A DNA stretch of 15,911 nt from Peptococcaceae bacterium BRH_c23 (GCA_000961805.1 LADV01000052.1:1-15911), one strand, 5' to 3'; shown: positions 1 through 7,729, counted from the stretch's first letter. The notes: generated from the letters alone by a model not told the origin. A program made the numbers and translations.

Positions 1-539
1 AAGTTCTCGCTGGTATACCAATAGGGCGAGGTCTTCCCCCGGTAGGTTTCACCTCTGGCATATTCTATCGCCATGTGCGCCCAGGCTAAAATGATAGGCA
101 TTTCGCCTAGAGTAAAGCTGATTTTTGTCCCCGCTTCGTGATAATCACTTAAGCTTTCCGGTAGGGCTAAGCCGTTGTTTTGGAAATTAATCTTATAATT
201 TTTGCCTCTGGTGGAAACATATAGCTCACCGCCCGACGCGACCACCGCCCCGACCACCACGCGCAGTCCGTTCCCCAGCGCCCCTCTGGTGGGCAGTCTC
301 AGATATTTGGAGGACCTTAGCGGCCTGCTGATGGAAAACATCTCCGGATCCAGGCCGGGCCCGCGATCCTTGACATAGAAAAAACCGCCCTCATAACCGA
401 TTTCACAGCCGCCGCATGTATCCAGCGCATTGTCCGCTAATTCCTTGCAAACCAGCATCGACAGTTTACTTTTGGGCAATGTATCCATATTTCTGAATAA
501 CTTCCAGTCTTCACGTTCAAAAAACATCGCTGAATTCAT
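1..539 (-). CDS. GHKL-type (HATPase_c) ATP-binding protein, N-terminal part
   Basis: This open frame runs off the left edge; 179 residues are visible. It shows the Bergerat ATP-binding fold: an N-box KELADNALD at residues 32-40 (E33, D36, N37), a G1 box DRGPG at 58-62, a glycine-rich lid RGALGNG at 85-91 and a late GT pair at about 137-138. Such folds occur in topoisomerase VI-B, MutL, Hsp90, gyrase B and histidine kinases. Here the fold lies at the very N-terminus with no sensor, which suits a TopoVIB/MutL-like ATPase better than a kinase, but the C-terminus is missing. The AGGAGG (541-546) leaves only 1 base before the ATG at 539 and 13 before the ATG at 527, so the start is uncertain. Codons such as GCG, CTG and CCG are much more frequent than in the neighbouring genes, suggesting horizontal transfer. 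Substrate and partner are unknown. Confidence 0.75.
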   Translation of the reverse strand, partial: MNSAMFFEREDWKLFRNMDTLPKSKLSMLVCKELADNALDTCGGCEIGYEGGFFYVKDRGPGLDPEMFSISRPLRSSKYLRLPTRGALGNGLRVVVGAVVASGGELYVSTRGKNYKINFQNNGLALPESLSDYHEAGTKISFTLGEMPIILAWAHMAIEYARGETYRGKTSPYWYTSEN

Positions 540-640
540 TCCTCCTGCAAGAATAAGGCATTGTAAACAATATAGACTATGATATGCTTATACACCCGCA
601 AGGGGGAACGCCCCATTCTTTTCCGGTGGCCATAATTTCA

Positions 641-684
641 GAAAAAACAAAAGCCCAGGACGGGTAGAACCCCGTCTTAGGCTT
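641..684 (-). terminator. Rho-independent terminator upstream of the GHKL gene
   Basis: On the minus strand a 14-base arm (684 to 671) pairs with 664-651 around a 6-base loop, with one mismatch and one G-U pair. A T-rich tail TTGTTTTTTC (650-641) follows. It is a textbook intrinsic terminator. It lies about 110 bases before the GHKL start and about 190 bases after the terminator of the methyltransferase gene, so it must end a separate short transcript or act as an attenuator in front of the GHKL gene. Confidence 0.8.
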
Positions 685-868
685 ATTGGATGCCTTCCGT
701 AGAAAACATTTATTGCAGGATATGCGTATTGTTTTTGGGTCTCTCCATTGCCATCGGCGCTGCGCCTGTCCATCTCACAGAAATTCTACGATGTCATCTA
801 TATTTTAACTCTTTTTTAGGGAGCAAAAAATGCACTTTTTCAGCCCGTTTTTTGCACATTTTTTGTGT
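685..868 (-). other. Gene-free stretch between two terminators; possible small RNA or leader
   Basis: No convincing coding frame is present. On the minus strand a TTGCTC (about 824-819) and a TATAGA (about 800-795), 18 bases apart, resemble a weak sigma-A promoter; a transcript from there would be about 140-150 bases and end at the terminator at 641-684. An 8-bp inverted repeat GCAAAAAA/TTTTTTGC (823-830 and 848-855) sits next to the putative -35 box and could be an operator. I do not recognise a known riboswitch or structured RNA family here. Confidence 0.3.
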
Positions 869-891
869 AAAAACCACTACATATAGTGGTT
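869..891 (-). terminator. Terminator of the rRNA methyltransferase gene
   Basis: A perfect 8-bp stem AACCACTA/TAGTGGTT (872-891) with a 4-base loop is followed on the minus strand by a short run of T (873-869). It starts 8 bases after the stop codon of the methyltransferase gene. Confidence 0.75.
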
Positions 892-899
892 GGCCTACC

Positions 900-2216
900 T
901 TATTTGCCCTTCAAACCACTATTCGTCATCATTATTATACACTCCACATGCATCGTCCACGGAAACATATCCACCGGTTGCACACTATCTACCCTATATC
1001 CCCCCTGAGTCAGCACACCCAGATCCCGAGCTAGAGTCCCTGGATCACAAGACACATAGATGATACGTTGGGGCTTTAGCTCTAGTAAGCGTTGCACAAC
1101 TTCAGGATGCAGCCCTGCGCGCGGGGGGTCTAAGACCACCACATCTGGATGTTCTTCTATCTTCATTATCCGTTGTTCAACTTTTCCCTTCAGGAATTCG
1201 ACGTGACCTATTGCGTGATTATTAACGGCATTTTGAATCGCGTTTTCAACGGCATATGGATTTTCTTCAATACCCGTTACTTTCTTAGCCTGTGCTGCTA
1301 AAGCTAAGGTTAGGGTTCCTATCCCTGAATAAAGATCCCAGACAATTTCTTCTCCGGTCAGAGCGGCCAAACTTAAAACGAGTTTGTAGAGGACATCGGT
1401 TTGCTGTGAATTGACTTGCAAAAAAGATAAGGGGGACACCTCAAAGGTCAGATCGAGAATAGTTTGGCTAAAATCTTCGTCACCCCAGATCAGGACTAAA
1501 CTCCCTTCTTCGTCGGTCCCCCAAACGGAACGTAGTCCTTGCTCGAAAAGAGTCTCAAAGAATTCCGGATTTTCTTCTGCAGAAAGGATTTTCGTTAGGG
1601 TTCCTTCTAATAATAGGAGTCCTTCGTTCTTCGTGTTTTCACGGAAGGTCAAGGTATGTATTTCTGGATAACTACCGGCTAAGAATTCTCCCGTCAATCG
1701 TATCCAACGATTCATGCGTTCACTTAGGAGGAGGCAATCTTGAAAGTCGACAAGAGCTTGGGATTTTTCCTTGTAGTATCCCAATTGTCCGTCGGATTTA
1801 CGGTGTAGACGTACCTTGTTTCGATAGCGCCAAGGTTGTTCCATTCCGATCGTGGGTTTGACCTCCACGTTGATTTTTCCGATTCGCTTGAGTGCATCCG
1901 CAACCCAGCGTTGCTTCCATAAAAGGGTCTCTTCGTAGGTTGTATGCTGAAGCTGGCATCCTCCGCACTGTTCAAAGACAGTGCAAGGCGGATCGAGACG
2001 CAGGGGGGAACGCTTAGTAACCCTCTGAAGATGGGCGCGCTGCCACTTCTTCTTAGCTTCATATACTGCTATTTCCCCAATTTCTCCAGGCAACAGTCCC
2101 GGCACGAAGGTTGCAATACCGTTTTGATACCCTATCCCTGAGCCATCTGTGATGAGACGCAAACACTCAATTTCGGACGTCTCACCCAAAAGATTGTGAT
2201 TCAATTTATTGTTCAT
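900..2216 (-). CDS. rlmD: 23S rRNA (uracil-5-)-methyltransferase, RlmD/RlmCD family
   Basis: This cytoplasmic enzyme makes 5-methyluridine in 23S rRNA (U1939 in the RlmD family; Firmicute members often also modify U747) using S-adenosylmethionine. The 438-residue protein has the usual family length. An N-terminal TRAM RNA-binding domain (about 10-70) is followed by the cysteines of the [4Fe-4S] cluster, C78, C84, C87 and C161, with the spacing seen in RumA. The SAM-binding motif DLYSGIG is at 294-300, DPPR at 363-366, the nucleophile C390 sits in YVSCDP, and E425 in HVE is the likely general base. An AAGGAG lies 5 bases before the ATG. It is followed directly by its own terminator and appears to be a housekeeping gene unrelated to the acyl-CoA operon. 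Whether it modifies one or both uridines cannot be read from the sequence. Confidence 0.93.
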   Translation of the reverse strand: MNNKLNHNLLGETSEIECLRLITDGSGIGYQNGIATFVPGLLPGEIGEIAVYEAKKKWQRAHLQRVTKRSPLRLDPPCTVFEQCGGCQLQHTTYEETLLWKQRWVADALKRIGKINVEVKPTIGMEQPWRYRNKVRLHRKSDGQLGYYKEKSQALVDFQDCLLLSERMNRWIRLTGEFLAGSYPEIHTLTFRENTKNEGLLLLEGTLTKILSAEENPEFFETLFEQGLRSVWGTDEEGSLVLIWGDEDFSQTILDLTFEVSPLSFLQVNSQQTDVLYKLVLSLAALTGEEIVWDLYSGIGTLTLALAAQAKKVTGIEENPYAVENAIQNAVNNHAIGHVEFLKGKVEQRIMKIEEHPDVVVLDPPRAGLHPEVVQRLLELKPQRIIYVSCDPGTLARDLGVLTQGGYRVDSVQPVDMFPWTMHVECIIMMTNSGLKGK

Positions 2217-2255
2217 GATATCTCCTTCTTATGTTCACTGCCCTGAATCCAGCCA

Positions 2256-2963
2256 TTAATAGCGCTGAATCCACAGGGCAACTGCCATTAAAATATTCCA
2301 AGTCCCATGGGCTACTATAGCCGGCCAAATACTGGAAGAACGCTCGTATAACCAAGTGAGCACGACTCCACCAATAAATAAGGGTATGAAGCGCACCATT
2401 TCTAAATGCAATGTGGCAAAGAAGATTCCTGCGAGCAAAATTCCTTTACCTTTTCCAAAGGCCTGACGAAGCGGTGGATACATTAGGCCACGAAAAAGCA
2501 TCTCTTCCTTAATCGGAGCAATAACTCCTCCTAAGATCGTGAGAAGTGCAAATTCCCATGAATAGTTTGCCCCTTTTATTGCCACGGTAAAACTCTGAGG
2601 AGCCGGTGTTCCTAGTAATTTTGTCAATAGGTTTCCTAAGAGACCGATGCCCACAAATAATAATACTCCTACAATAAATCCCAAGACCAGGAATTTTTTT
2701 TGAGGTTTAACAAACCCTAGGTCTGTAAACGGCCGACGGATAATCTTCAGAAATAGTCCAATTACGATTAAGTAGACAAAGGCATCTCCTAAGCCAACCC
2801 CGATAAAGTTAAGTACCCCGCGAACAGAATCTAATTCCTTAGGAGTCTCCAACCATCCGAGGGGAAATTCAATTAACGTCACAATCGACACTACCAGCAA
2901 CCCTTGCCATATATTCCAAACTGGTTGACGCGGCGGTATCCTTAGGTCGATTTTTTTGCCCAT
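2256..2963 (-). CDS. CPBP-family intramembrane metalloprotease (CAAX/Abi type)
   Basis: This is a multi-pass membrane protein of about 235 residues with roughly six hydrophobic segments. Numbered from the upstream ATG at 2972, it carries the three CPBP signatures: EEMLFR (E156, E157, R161), the HLE histidine H189, and HGTWN (H222, N226). The family cleaves or modifies membrane substrates, including CAAX-type proteins and bacteriocin precursors, and some members give self-immunity; the substrate here is unknown. I chose the ATG at 2963 because the GAGGAG (2973-2978) is 9 bases away, while it directly abuts the other in-frame ATG at 2972. No bacteriocin precursor or partner gene is visible nearby. 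It lies 39 bases upstream of the methyltransferase gene with no obvious terminator between them, so the two may be cotranscribed. Confidence 0.88.
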   Translation of the reverse strand: MGKKIDLRIPPRQPVWNIWQGLLVVSIVTLIEFPLGWLETPKELDSVRGVLNFIGVGLGDAFVYLIVIGLFLKIIRRPFTDLGFVKPQKKFLVLGFIVGVLLFVGIGLLGNLLTKLLGTPAPQSFTVAIKGANYSWEFALLTILGGVIAPIKEEMLFRGLMYPPLRQAFGKGKGILLAGIFFATLHLEMVRFIPLFIGGVVLTWLYERSSSIWPAIVAHGTWNILMAVALWIQRY

Positions 2964-3103
2964 TGTAATCATCTCCTCTATCTTCCAAACTGTCTATCGT
3001 CTATTAAGTATATCTTCTTATCCCTTATCAATTCTAACGGTAAGCTAAAGCATTGTCCAATATTAATAAAAAGATGGGTCAAAAAGTCCAGAAAAGCCAA
3101 TGC

Positions 3104-3148
3104 CCAAAAGAAAAAGGTAGGTGAATTATTTGCTAATTCGCCTACCTT
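3104..3148 (-). terminator. Strong terminator ending the acyl-CoA operon
   Basis: A 15-bp stem (3114-3128 with 3134-3148; one G-U pair) around a 5-base loop is followed on the minus strand by TTTCTTTTGG. It lies 120 bases after the stop codon of the last thiolase and before the protease gene, so it closes the long operon. Confidence 0.88.
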
Positions 3149-3165
3149 GTTTACCTGTAATTTTT

Positions 3166-3240
3166 CCCATACGTAACTTATCCCATACGAACTTATCCCA
3201 CGAAGATTCAATGTCAACTATAGTTGAACAAGTTTACTGA
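3166..3240. repeat. Short direct repeats and a decayed copy of the palindromic element
   Basis: Positions 3166-3181 and 3182-3196 are near-identical direct repeats beginning CCCATACG and ending AACTTAT. They run into 3197-3240, which aligns by eye with 5985-6030, about 38 of 46 positions matching with two single-base gaps. The shared core is the hairpin TCAACTATAGTTGA. The GC-rich hairpins of the other copy are absent here. Confidence 0.6.
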
Positions 3241-3268
3241 CAACAAGGATCAAGTTTATATCAAATAA

Positions 3269-4447
3269 TTAACGTTCCACTATAAGCGCGATACCCTGAC
3301 CTCCACCGATACACAACGTAGCTAAGCCACGGTGCGCTTTGCTACGCTTCATTTCATGAAGTAATGAAACAAGAATTCGGGTTCCTGAAGCACCTACCGG
3401 ATGCCCCAAAGCAATCGCTCCTCCGTTGATATTCGTTTTTTCCATATCAAGTTCTAAGTCTCTAGCCACTTTCAAGGTTTGTGAAGCAAATGCTTCGTTG
3501 GCTTCCACGAGATCAATATCTTCGATACTTAAGCCAGCTTTTTCTAAGGCTTTTCGGGTTGCAGGGATAGGACCTGTGCCCATAATCAGGGGATCCACGC
3601 CCGCGGAGGCCCAGGAGGTAATTGTTGCCAAAGGAGTCAAGCCAAGTTGCTCTGCTTTCTCCTTGGCCATGACGACTAGAGCAGCTGCCCCGTCATTAAT
3701 CCCCGAAGCATTGGCAGCCGTTACAGTTCCATCCTTTTTAAATGCGGACCGTAGTTTTGCGACGCCATCATAGGTTGCTCCAAAACGAGGAAATTCGTCT
3801 TGGAAGACTACGACCGGATCCCCTTTACGTTGAGGAATGGACACGGGTACGATTTCCTCAGAAAACTTACCAGCTTTAATAGCAGCCTCAGCACGATTTT
3901 GGCTAACCACTGAGTAATTATCTTGATCCTCACGAGAAATCCCGAACTGCTCAGCAATATTTTCTGCCGTTATACCCATGTGAACGTTGTTAAATGCATC
4001 AGTCAATCCATCTTGAATCATAGAATCGACCATGGTATCATTGCCCATCCTATATCCTGTACGGGCCTTGGGAAGTAAATAGGGAGCTAAGGACATGCTC
4101 TCCATTCCACCTGCAACCACAATATCTGCATCTCCCACCATAATACTCTGAGCGGCACAAACAATCGATTTAAGTCCGGATCCACATACTTTATTTAGCG
4201 TCCAAGAAGGCACTTCCTGGGGAATCCCTGCTTTTATGGCCGCTTGACGAGCGGGATTCTGGCCTAGACCAGCCTGAAGTACGTTCCCTAAAATAACCTC
4301 GTCAACTTGATCTGCAGTAATTCCAGCTCTTTGGATTGCTTCCTTTAGAACAAGTGCTCCTAACTCCGCAGCAGATATTTGCCCTAATGCACCACAAAAA
4401 GAACCTACCGGAGTACGCACTGCGCTGACGATAACAACCTCTCTCAT
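3269..4447 (-). CDS. thlA: Acetyl-CoA C-acetyltransferase (thiolase) 1
   Basis: This enzyme condenses two acetyl-CoA to acetoacetyl-CoA, or cleaves acetoacetyl-CoA with CoA, in the cytoplasm. The 392-residue length is typical. The acyl-accepting cysteine C88 lies in NKVCGSG, H349 in [15 protein letters not shown], and the proton-transferring C379 in CIGGGQG; NEAFA is also present. It is the last gene of the seven-gene run, 272 bases after the preceding acyl-CoA dehydrogenase gene, an unusually long gap for this operon. An AAAGGAG lies about 11 bases before the ATG. The gap contains hairpins and a tandem repeat, so this gene may be expressed at a different level from the upstream ones or have its own promoter. 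A second thiolase is encoded upstream in the same run; the two proteins are clearly diverged. The symbol is by function and family, not by demonstrated orthology. Confidence 0.92.
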   Translation of the reverse strand: MREVVIVSAVRTPVGSFCGALGQISAAELGALVLKEAIQRAGITADQVDEVILGNVLQAGLGQNPARQAAIKAGIPQEVPSWTLNKVCGSGLKSIVCAAQSIMVGDADIVVAGGMESMSLAPYLLPKARTGYRMGNDTMVDSMIQDGLTDAFNNVHMGITAENIAEQFGISREDQDNYSVVSQNRAEAAIKAGKFSEEIVPVSIPQRKGDPVVVFQDEFPRFGATYDGVAKLRSAFKKDGTVTAANASGINDGAAALVVMAKEKAEQLGLTPLATITSWASAGVDPLIMGTGPIPATRKALEKAGLSIEDIDLVEANEAFASQTLKVARDLELDMEKTNINGGAIALGHPVGASGTRILVSLLHEMKRSKAHRGLATLCIGGGQGIALIVER

Positions 4448-4517
4448 TATATTTTTATCTCCTTTCTATTTAGCTAATTCTTAGGCTGTAGCAATTTCTT
4501 TTTATCCAGTTTCAAGA

Positions 4518-4541
4518 CCCCCTCTTGTTGTCAAGCGGGGG
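4518..4541. other. GC-rich hairpin before thiolase 1
   Basis: CCCCC and CTTG arms (4518-4527) pair with CAAG and GGGGG (4532-4541), with one T-C mismatch and a TTGT loop. There is no T-run on either side, so it is not a good terminator. It lies in what would be the leader of thiolase 1. Confidence 0.5.
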
Positions 4542-4570
4542 CTCGTAAACGTTAATACCTTCATACTACC

Positions 4571-4624
4571 ATAACAAACATAACAAACATAACAAACATA
4601 ACAAACATAACAAACATAACAAGC
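4571..4624. repeat. Six tandem copies of a 9-base unit
   Basis: ATAACAAAC is repeated five times perfectly (4571-4615), then once as ATAACAAGC (4616-4624). The unit length is a multiple of three, but no gene is here. The last copy forms the left arm of a hairpin that continues to 4648. Confidence 0.95.
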
Positions 4625-4648
4625 AAATACTTTTCTTTTGCTTGTTAT
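4616..4648. other. 12-bp perfect inverted repeat after the tandem repeat
   Basis: ATAACAAGCAAA (4616-4627) and TTTGCTTGTTAT (4637-4648) are perfect inverted repeats around a 9-base loop. A T-rich stretch lies inside the loop rather than after the stem, so it is more likely an mRNA structure than a terminator. Confidence 0.6.
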
Positions 4649-4676
4649 ATAGCAAAGCACAAAATGTACTTCGTAC

Positions 4677-4705
4677 TTCACAATTCTAAATTCATAGAAT
4701 GTGAA
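4677..4705. other. Hairpin just after acyl-CoA dehydrogenase 1
   Basis: TTCACAATTCTA (4677-4688) and TAGAATGTGAA (4695-4705) pair with one bulged base around AATTCA, starting 14 bases after the stop codon on the minus strand. It lacks a clear T-run, so it could be a weak terminator or a 3'-end stabilising structure. Confidence 0.5.
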
Positions 4706-4719
4706 GCTCTATCACCGTA

Positions 4720-5862
4720 TTAATCTTTAAGAATATGACTACTGATTACAATGCGTTGAATCTCACTGGTTCCTTCGTAAATCTCCGTAATTTTCGCGTC
4801 CCGCATCATGCGCTCCACGGGATATTCACGGGTATATCCATATCCGCCATGGAGCTGTACTGCCATGGTAGTTACTGCCATCGCTGTCTCGGAAGCGAAT
4901 AGCTTCGCCATTGCGGATGCCTTGCCAACGGGTCTATGTTCAGATGCCAGGTAAGCAGATTGATAGACGAGCAGTCGTGCAGCCTCAATTTGGGTAGCCA
5001 TATCCGCCAACTTAAATTGTGTATTCTGAAAAGCAGAGATGGGTTTGCCAAACTGCTCTCTTGCTTTGGTATACTTTAGGGCCTGTTCATAGGCGCCTTG
5101 AGCAATCCCTAAGGCTTGAGAGGCTATGCCGATTCTGCCATAATCAAGGGTCTGCATCGCGATTTTAAACCCCTGTCCCTCTGCTCCAAGTAAATTTTCA
5201 GCGGGAACCCGAACATCTTCGAACACTAATTCATAGGTGGCTGAGGAACGAATCCCCATCTTTTTCTCTTTTTTACCAAAGCTGAAGCCAGGCATTCCTT
5301 TTTCAAGGATAAAGGCGGCAATTCCTTTATTTCCTTTGCTCTTATCCATCTGAGCTGTAACGACATATACATCTGCATAATTGGCATTAGTTATAAAGAT
5401 TTTACTACCATTCAAAACGTAGTCATTGCCATCTCGAACCGCCGTTGTTCGTGTCCCTGAAGCATCTGAACCTGCCATGGGCTCGGTCAAACCGAACGCT
5501 CCGAGTTTTGCGCCAGTAGCTAGCGGAGTCAAGTATTTCAGCTTTTGCTCTTCAGTTCCAAACATTGCGATCGGATTGGCACATAAGCTTGCGTGGGCAG
5601 AAATTGTGACCCCGACAGAGGCATCGACCCGAGATAGTTCTTCGACTGTGATAGCATAAGAGATGTAGTCAGCCCCGACCCCACCATACTCTTCTGGGAA
5701 AGTAACCCCAGCTAAGCCGAGTTCTCCACATTTTTTCCATATCTCGACTGAAAATTCTTCCGTCTCATCCCGTTCTTCTGCACCTGGTGCGCACTCCTTC
5801 TCTGCAAAATCACGCACCATTTTCCGCATCATGATATGATCTTGGGTTAAATCAAAGATCAT
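4720..5862 (-). CDS. Acyl-CoA dehydrogenase 1 (short-chain/butyryl-CoA type)
   Basis: This FAD flavoprotein oxidises an acyl-CoA to the trans-2-enoyl-CoA (butyryl-CoA to crotonyl-CoA in this context), passing electrons to electron-transfer flavoprotein, or runs in reverse. The 380-residue length is typical. An N-terminal helical domain is followed by the FAD/substrate motif [12 protein letters not shown] (about 125-136) and the C-terminal helical domain. The catalytic base is E363 in IYEGTSEIQ. It lies 170 bases downstream of crotonase, separated by a palindromic repeat, and 272 bases upstream of thiolase 1. An AGAGG-type ribosome site precedes the ATG. No etfA/etfB genes lie next to it, unlike the classical clostridial bcd-etfBA cluster. 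It is homologous to, but clearly diverged from, the second acyl-CoA dehydrogenase in the run. Chain-length preference cannot be read from sequence alone. Confidence 0.9.
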   Translation of the reverse strand: MIFDLTQDHIMMRKMVRDFAEKECAPGAEERDETEEFSVEIWKKCGELGLAGVTFPEEYGGVGADYISYAITVEELSRVDASVGVTISAHASLCANPIAMFGTEEQKLKYLTPLATGAKLGAFGLTEPMAGSDASGTRTTAVRDGNDYVLNGSKIFITNANYADVYVVTAQMDKSKGNKGIAAFILEKGMPGFSFGKKEKKMGIRSSATYELVFEDVRVPAENLLGAEGQGFKIAMQTLDYGRIGIASQALGIAQGAYEQALKYTKAREQFGKPISAFQNTQFKLADMATQIEAARLLVYQSAYLASEHRPVGKASAMAKLFASETAMAVTTMAVQLHGGYGYTREYPVERMMRDAKITEIYEGTSEIQRIVISSHILKD

Positions 5863-5920
5863 TCCAATCCATCCTCTCGTTTGCCAATCCTTTTCTTCGG
5901 ATTCACATTTTATCCAATCG

Positions 5921-6030
5921 TAAGACTCCCACTTCTACAAGTGGGAGTGGTACCCCCGGCTCCGCTTCGGTGGGGGTAGAGTCCCCCACCGAAGACTCGA
6001 TGTTCAACTTTAGTTGAACGAGTTCACTGA
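5921..6030. repeat. Palindrome-rich mobile-element-like intergenic element
   Basis: Three perfect hairpins are packed into about 100 bases: a 10-bp stem ACTCCCACTT/AAGTGGGAGT (5925-5948), a 12-bp stem CTTCGGTGGGGG/CCCCCACCGAAG (5965-5994), and an 8-bp stem GTTCAACT/AGTTGAAC (6002-6019). An alternative pairing TACCCCC/GGGGGTA (5951-5957 with 5972-5978) competes with the second stem. The element ends 2 bases from the crotonase stop codon. A degenerate copy of its right part is at 3197-3240. The structure resembles a non-coding IS200/IS605-type end or a MITE-like element, which is inference; no transposase is encoded nearby. Confidence 0.65.
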
Positions 6031-6032
6031 TA

Positions 6033-6815
6033 TTACTTTCCTTCAAACACGGGTTTGCGTTTTTCTAAAAAGGCCGTACATCCTTCTTTTTGATCTTGGG
6101 TACTACAGGTTAGACCGAAAACTTCTGCTTCGTAGGCTTGTGCGCTGTCTAAGTCCATATTCATGCCCCGCTGAATTGCACTTTTACTGAGCTGTACAGC
6201 TGCAGGTGCTCGTCCTGCGATACGATTGGCAAGCTTTAGTGCTTCTTCCTTGAGGGTCTCTAATGGATAGATTCGATTGACTAAGCCTATTCGATATGCT
6301 TCGTTGGCATCAATGATATCTCCGCTAAAGAGTAATTCACTGGCGATTCCTGTGCCGACTAAGCGAGGTAAGCGCTGGGTGCCCCCAAATCCGGCGGTCA
6401 GCCCTAAGGTAACTTCTGGTTGGCCAAACTTAGCATTTTCACTGGCAATCCTCAGATCGCAGGCCATGGCTAGCTCGCACCCTCCCCCTAAGGCAAATCC
6501 GTTGATGGCAGCGATTACGGGCTGGGGCATCAGCTCAAGTTTGCGGAAGGTAGCATGCCCTAATTGGGCAAACCGCCTACCTTCTAAGGCGTTAAAGTCT
6601 TTCATCTGGGATATGTCGGCTCCTGCTACAAAGGCCTTTTCTCCACTGCCTGTGAGGACTACGACTTTGACACTGGAATCCCTCCCCAACTCATCGAGCA
6701 CGGTGGACAGTTCCGATAATGTGTCACTATTGAGAGCATTTAGGGCTTTGGGTCGATTGATGGTCAGAATGGCGACTGCACCGTTCTGTTCGAGTAATAG
6801 GTTTGTATACTCCAC
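6033..6815 (-). CDS. crt: Crotonase (3-hydroxybutyryl-CoA dehydratase / enoyl-CoA hydratase)
   Basis: This enzyme interconverts 3-hydroxybutyryl-CoA and crotonyl-CoA. The 260-residue protein has the usual crotonase length and fold. The first oxyanion-hole segment AFVAGADI is at 61-68, the second lies within GFALGGGCELAMACD (106-120), and the two catalytic glutamates are E114 and E134 (FGQPEVTLGL), matching the pair of rat mitochondrial enoyl-CoA hydratase. The start is GTG at 6815, preceded by AGGAGG with 6-base spacing. It follows the hydroxybutyryl-CoA dehydrogenase gene by 68 bases, in the order expected for the C4 pathway. The stop codon almost touches the palindromic element. Which acyl chain length is preferred in the cell is inferred from the neighbours. 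Confidence 0.92.
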   Translation of the reverse strand: MEYTNLLLEQNGAVAILTINRPKALNALNSDTLSELSTVLDELGRDSSVKVVVLTGSGEKAFVAGADISQMKDFNALEGRRFAQLGHATFRKLELMPQPVIAAINGFALGGGCELAMACDLRIASENAKFGQPEVTLGLTAGFGGTQRLPRLVGTGIASELLFSGDIIDANEAYRIGLVNRIYPLETLKEEALKLANRIAGRAPAAVQLSKSAIQRGMNMDLDSAQAYEAEVFGLTCSTQDQKEGCTAFLEKRKPVFEGK

Positions 6816-6831
6816 TTATATCCTCCTCTTT

Positions 6832-6885
6832 GATCCTGTCTCTGTCTCGTGACTTGGACCTTCTTAATGGACAGGATCTTTTTTT
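6832..6885 (+). terminator. Hairpin in the hbd-crt gap, plus-strand terminator-like
   Basis: GATCCTGTC (6832-6840) and GACAGGATC (6870-6878) are perfect 9-bp arms with a 29-base loop, followed on the plus strand by seven T (6879-6885). Read in that direction it resembles a terminator for antisense transcription. On the minus strand it is only a stem-loop upstream of the crotonase ribosome site. The long loop weakens the call. Confidence 0.35.
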
Positions 6886-7729
6886 ATTCACCGTAATTGT
6901 AAAAGCCTCGTCCAGATTTACGTCCCAACCAACCCGCTTTAACGTATTTACGAAGTAACGGGCAGGGTCGATACTTATCGCCGAGACCTTCATGGAGAAC
7001 TTCTGTAATAGATAGCACAGTGTCCAGTCCGATTAAATCTGCTAAAGCCAATGGCCCCATGGGGTGATTCATGCCTAATTTCATGACATTATCAATCGCT
7101 TCAACTGTAGCTATGCCCTCGTATAGGGTAAAAATGGCTTCATTAAGCATGGGAATTAAGATACGATTCGCGACAAATCCGGGAGCATCATTAACTTCCA
7201 CAGGTGTTTTGCCCATTGCCAGGCTTAAGGTCTCAACCGTTTTATAGACTTCGTCGCTGGTGGCCAAACCACGAATCACCTCGACAAGCTTCATCACAGG
7301 AACGGGATTCATAAAATGCATTCCAATCACTCGATCCGGACGTTTAGTAAATGCTGCTATCTCAGTGATCGGCAATGAGGAGGTATTGGTCGAAAGTATC
7401 GTGTGCTCAGGGCAAATGGCGTCGAGTTGAGAGAACACTTGGGCTTTGATGGCCATATTCTCTACCGCGGCTTCGATGACTAAATCGACCACAGCGGCAT
7501 CTTGCAAGGAGGTCGATTTTGTGATACGACTTAAGATGATTTCCATATCCTCCGCCGTCAATTTTCCTTTTTCGACACTGCGCTTGAGATTTTTCTGGAT
7601 TATGCCGAAACCCCTCATGATAAATTCATCCTTAATGTCATTTAAAATCACAGAGTAGCCTGCTTGAGCGGCGACTTGGGCGATTCCGCCCCCCATTTGT
7701 CCCGCACCTATAACCATAATTGTTTTCAT
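6884..7729 (-). CDS. hbd: 3-hydroxybutyryl-CoA dehydrogenase
   Basis: This enzyme interconverts acetoacetyl-CoA and (S)-3-hydroxybutyryl-CoA with NAD(H) or NADP(H). At 281 residues it is the single-domain-pair clostridial form, not a fused multifunctional enzyme. The N-terminal Rossmann motif [13 protein letters not shown] is at 6-18. The active site shows S117, H138 (HFMNP), E150 and N188 with exactly the spacing of the human short-chain enzyme. The C-terminal dimerisation domain starts near [10 protein letters not shown] (181-190). D31 after the second beta strand suggests NAD preference (inference). A GGAGG lies 8 bases before the ATG, and the gene is 24 bases after acyl-CoA dehydrogenase 2, consistent with cotranscription. 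Confidence 0.94.
   Translation of the reverse strand: MKTIMVIGAGQMGGGIAQVAAQAGYSVILNDIKDEFIMRGFGIIQKNLKRSVEKGKLTAEDMEIILSRITKSTSLQDAAVVDLVIEAAVENMAIKAQVFSQLDAICPEHTILSTNTSSLPITEIAAFTKRPDRVIGMHFMNPVPVMKLVEVIRGLATSDEVYKTVETLSLAMGKTPVEVNDAPGFVANRILIPMLNEAIFTLYEGIATVEAIDNVMKLGMNHPMGPLALADLIGLDTVLSITEVLHEGLGDKYRPCPLLRKYVKAGWLGRKSGRGFYNYGE

Noticed and set aside
588..773. 61-codon minus-strand open frame upstream of the GHKL gene
   Set aside because: It reads straight through the strong terminator at 641-684 and has no good ribosome site; a non-coding transcript is more likely.
690..1034. 114-codon plus-strand open frame
   Set aside because: It overlaps the methyltransferase 3' end and its terminator, and its composition is not protein-like; no ribosome site was seen.
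2978..3217. 79-codon minus-strand open frame upstream of the protease gene
   Set aside because: It contains the whole operon terminator (3104-3148) and part of the repeat element, and shows no recognisable domain.
3426..3773. Plus-strand open frame opposite thiolase 1
   Set aside because: It is antisense to a conserved thiolase and has no domain or ribosome site.
4480..4541. Sigma-A promoter with TTGACA on the minus strand for thiolase 1
   Set aside because: TTGACA (4534-4529) is present but it lies in a hairpin and no -10 box occurs at 16-18 bases.
4571..4624. CRISPR-like array
   Set aside because: Units are 9 bases with no spacers between them; this is a simple tandem repeat.
6277..6852. 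191-codon plus-strand open frame opposite crotonase
   Set aside because: It is an antisense shadow of a well-supported gene with catalytic residues in the other frame.
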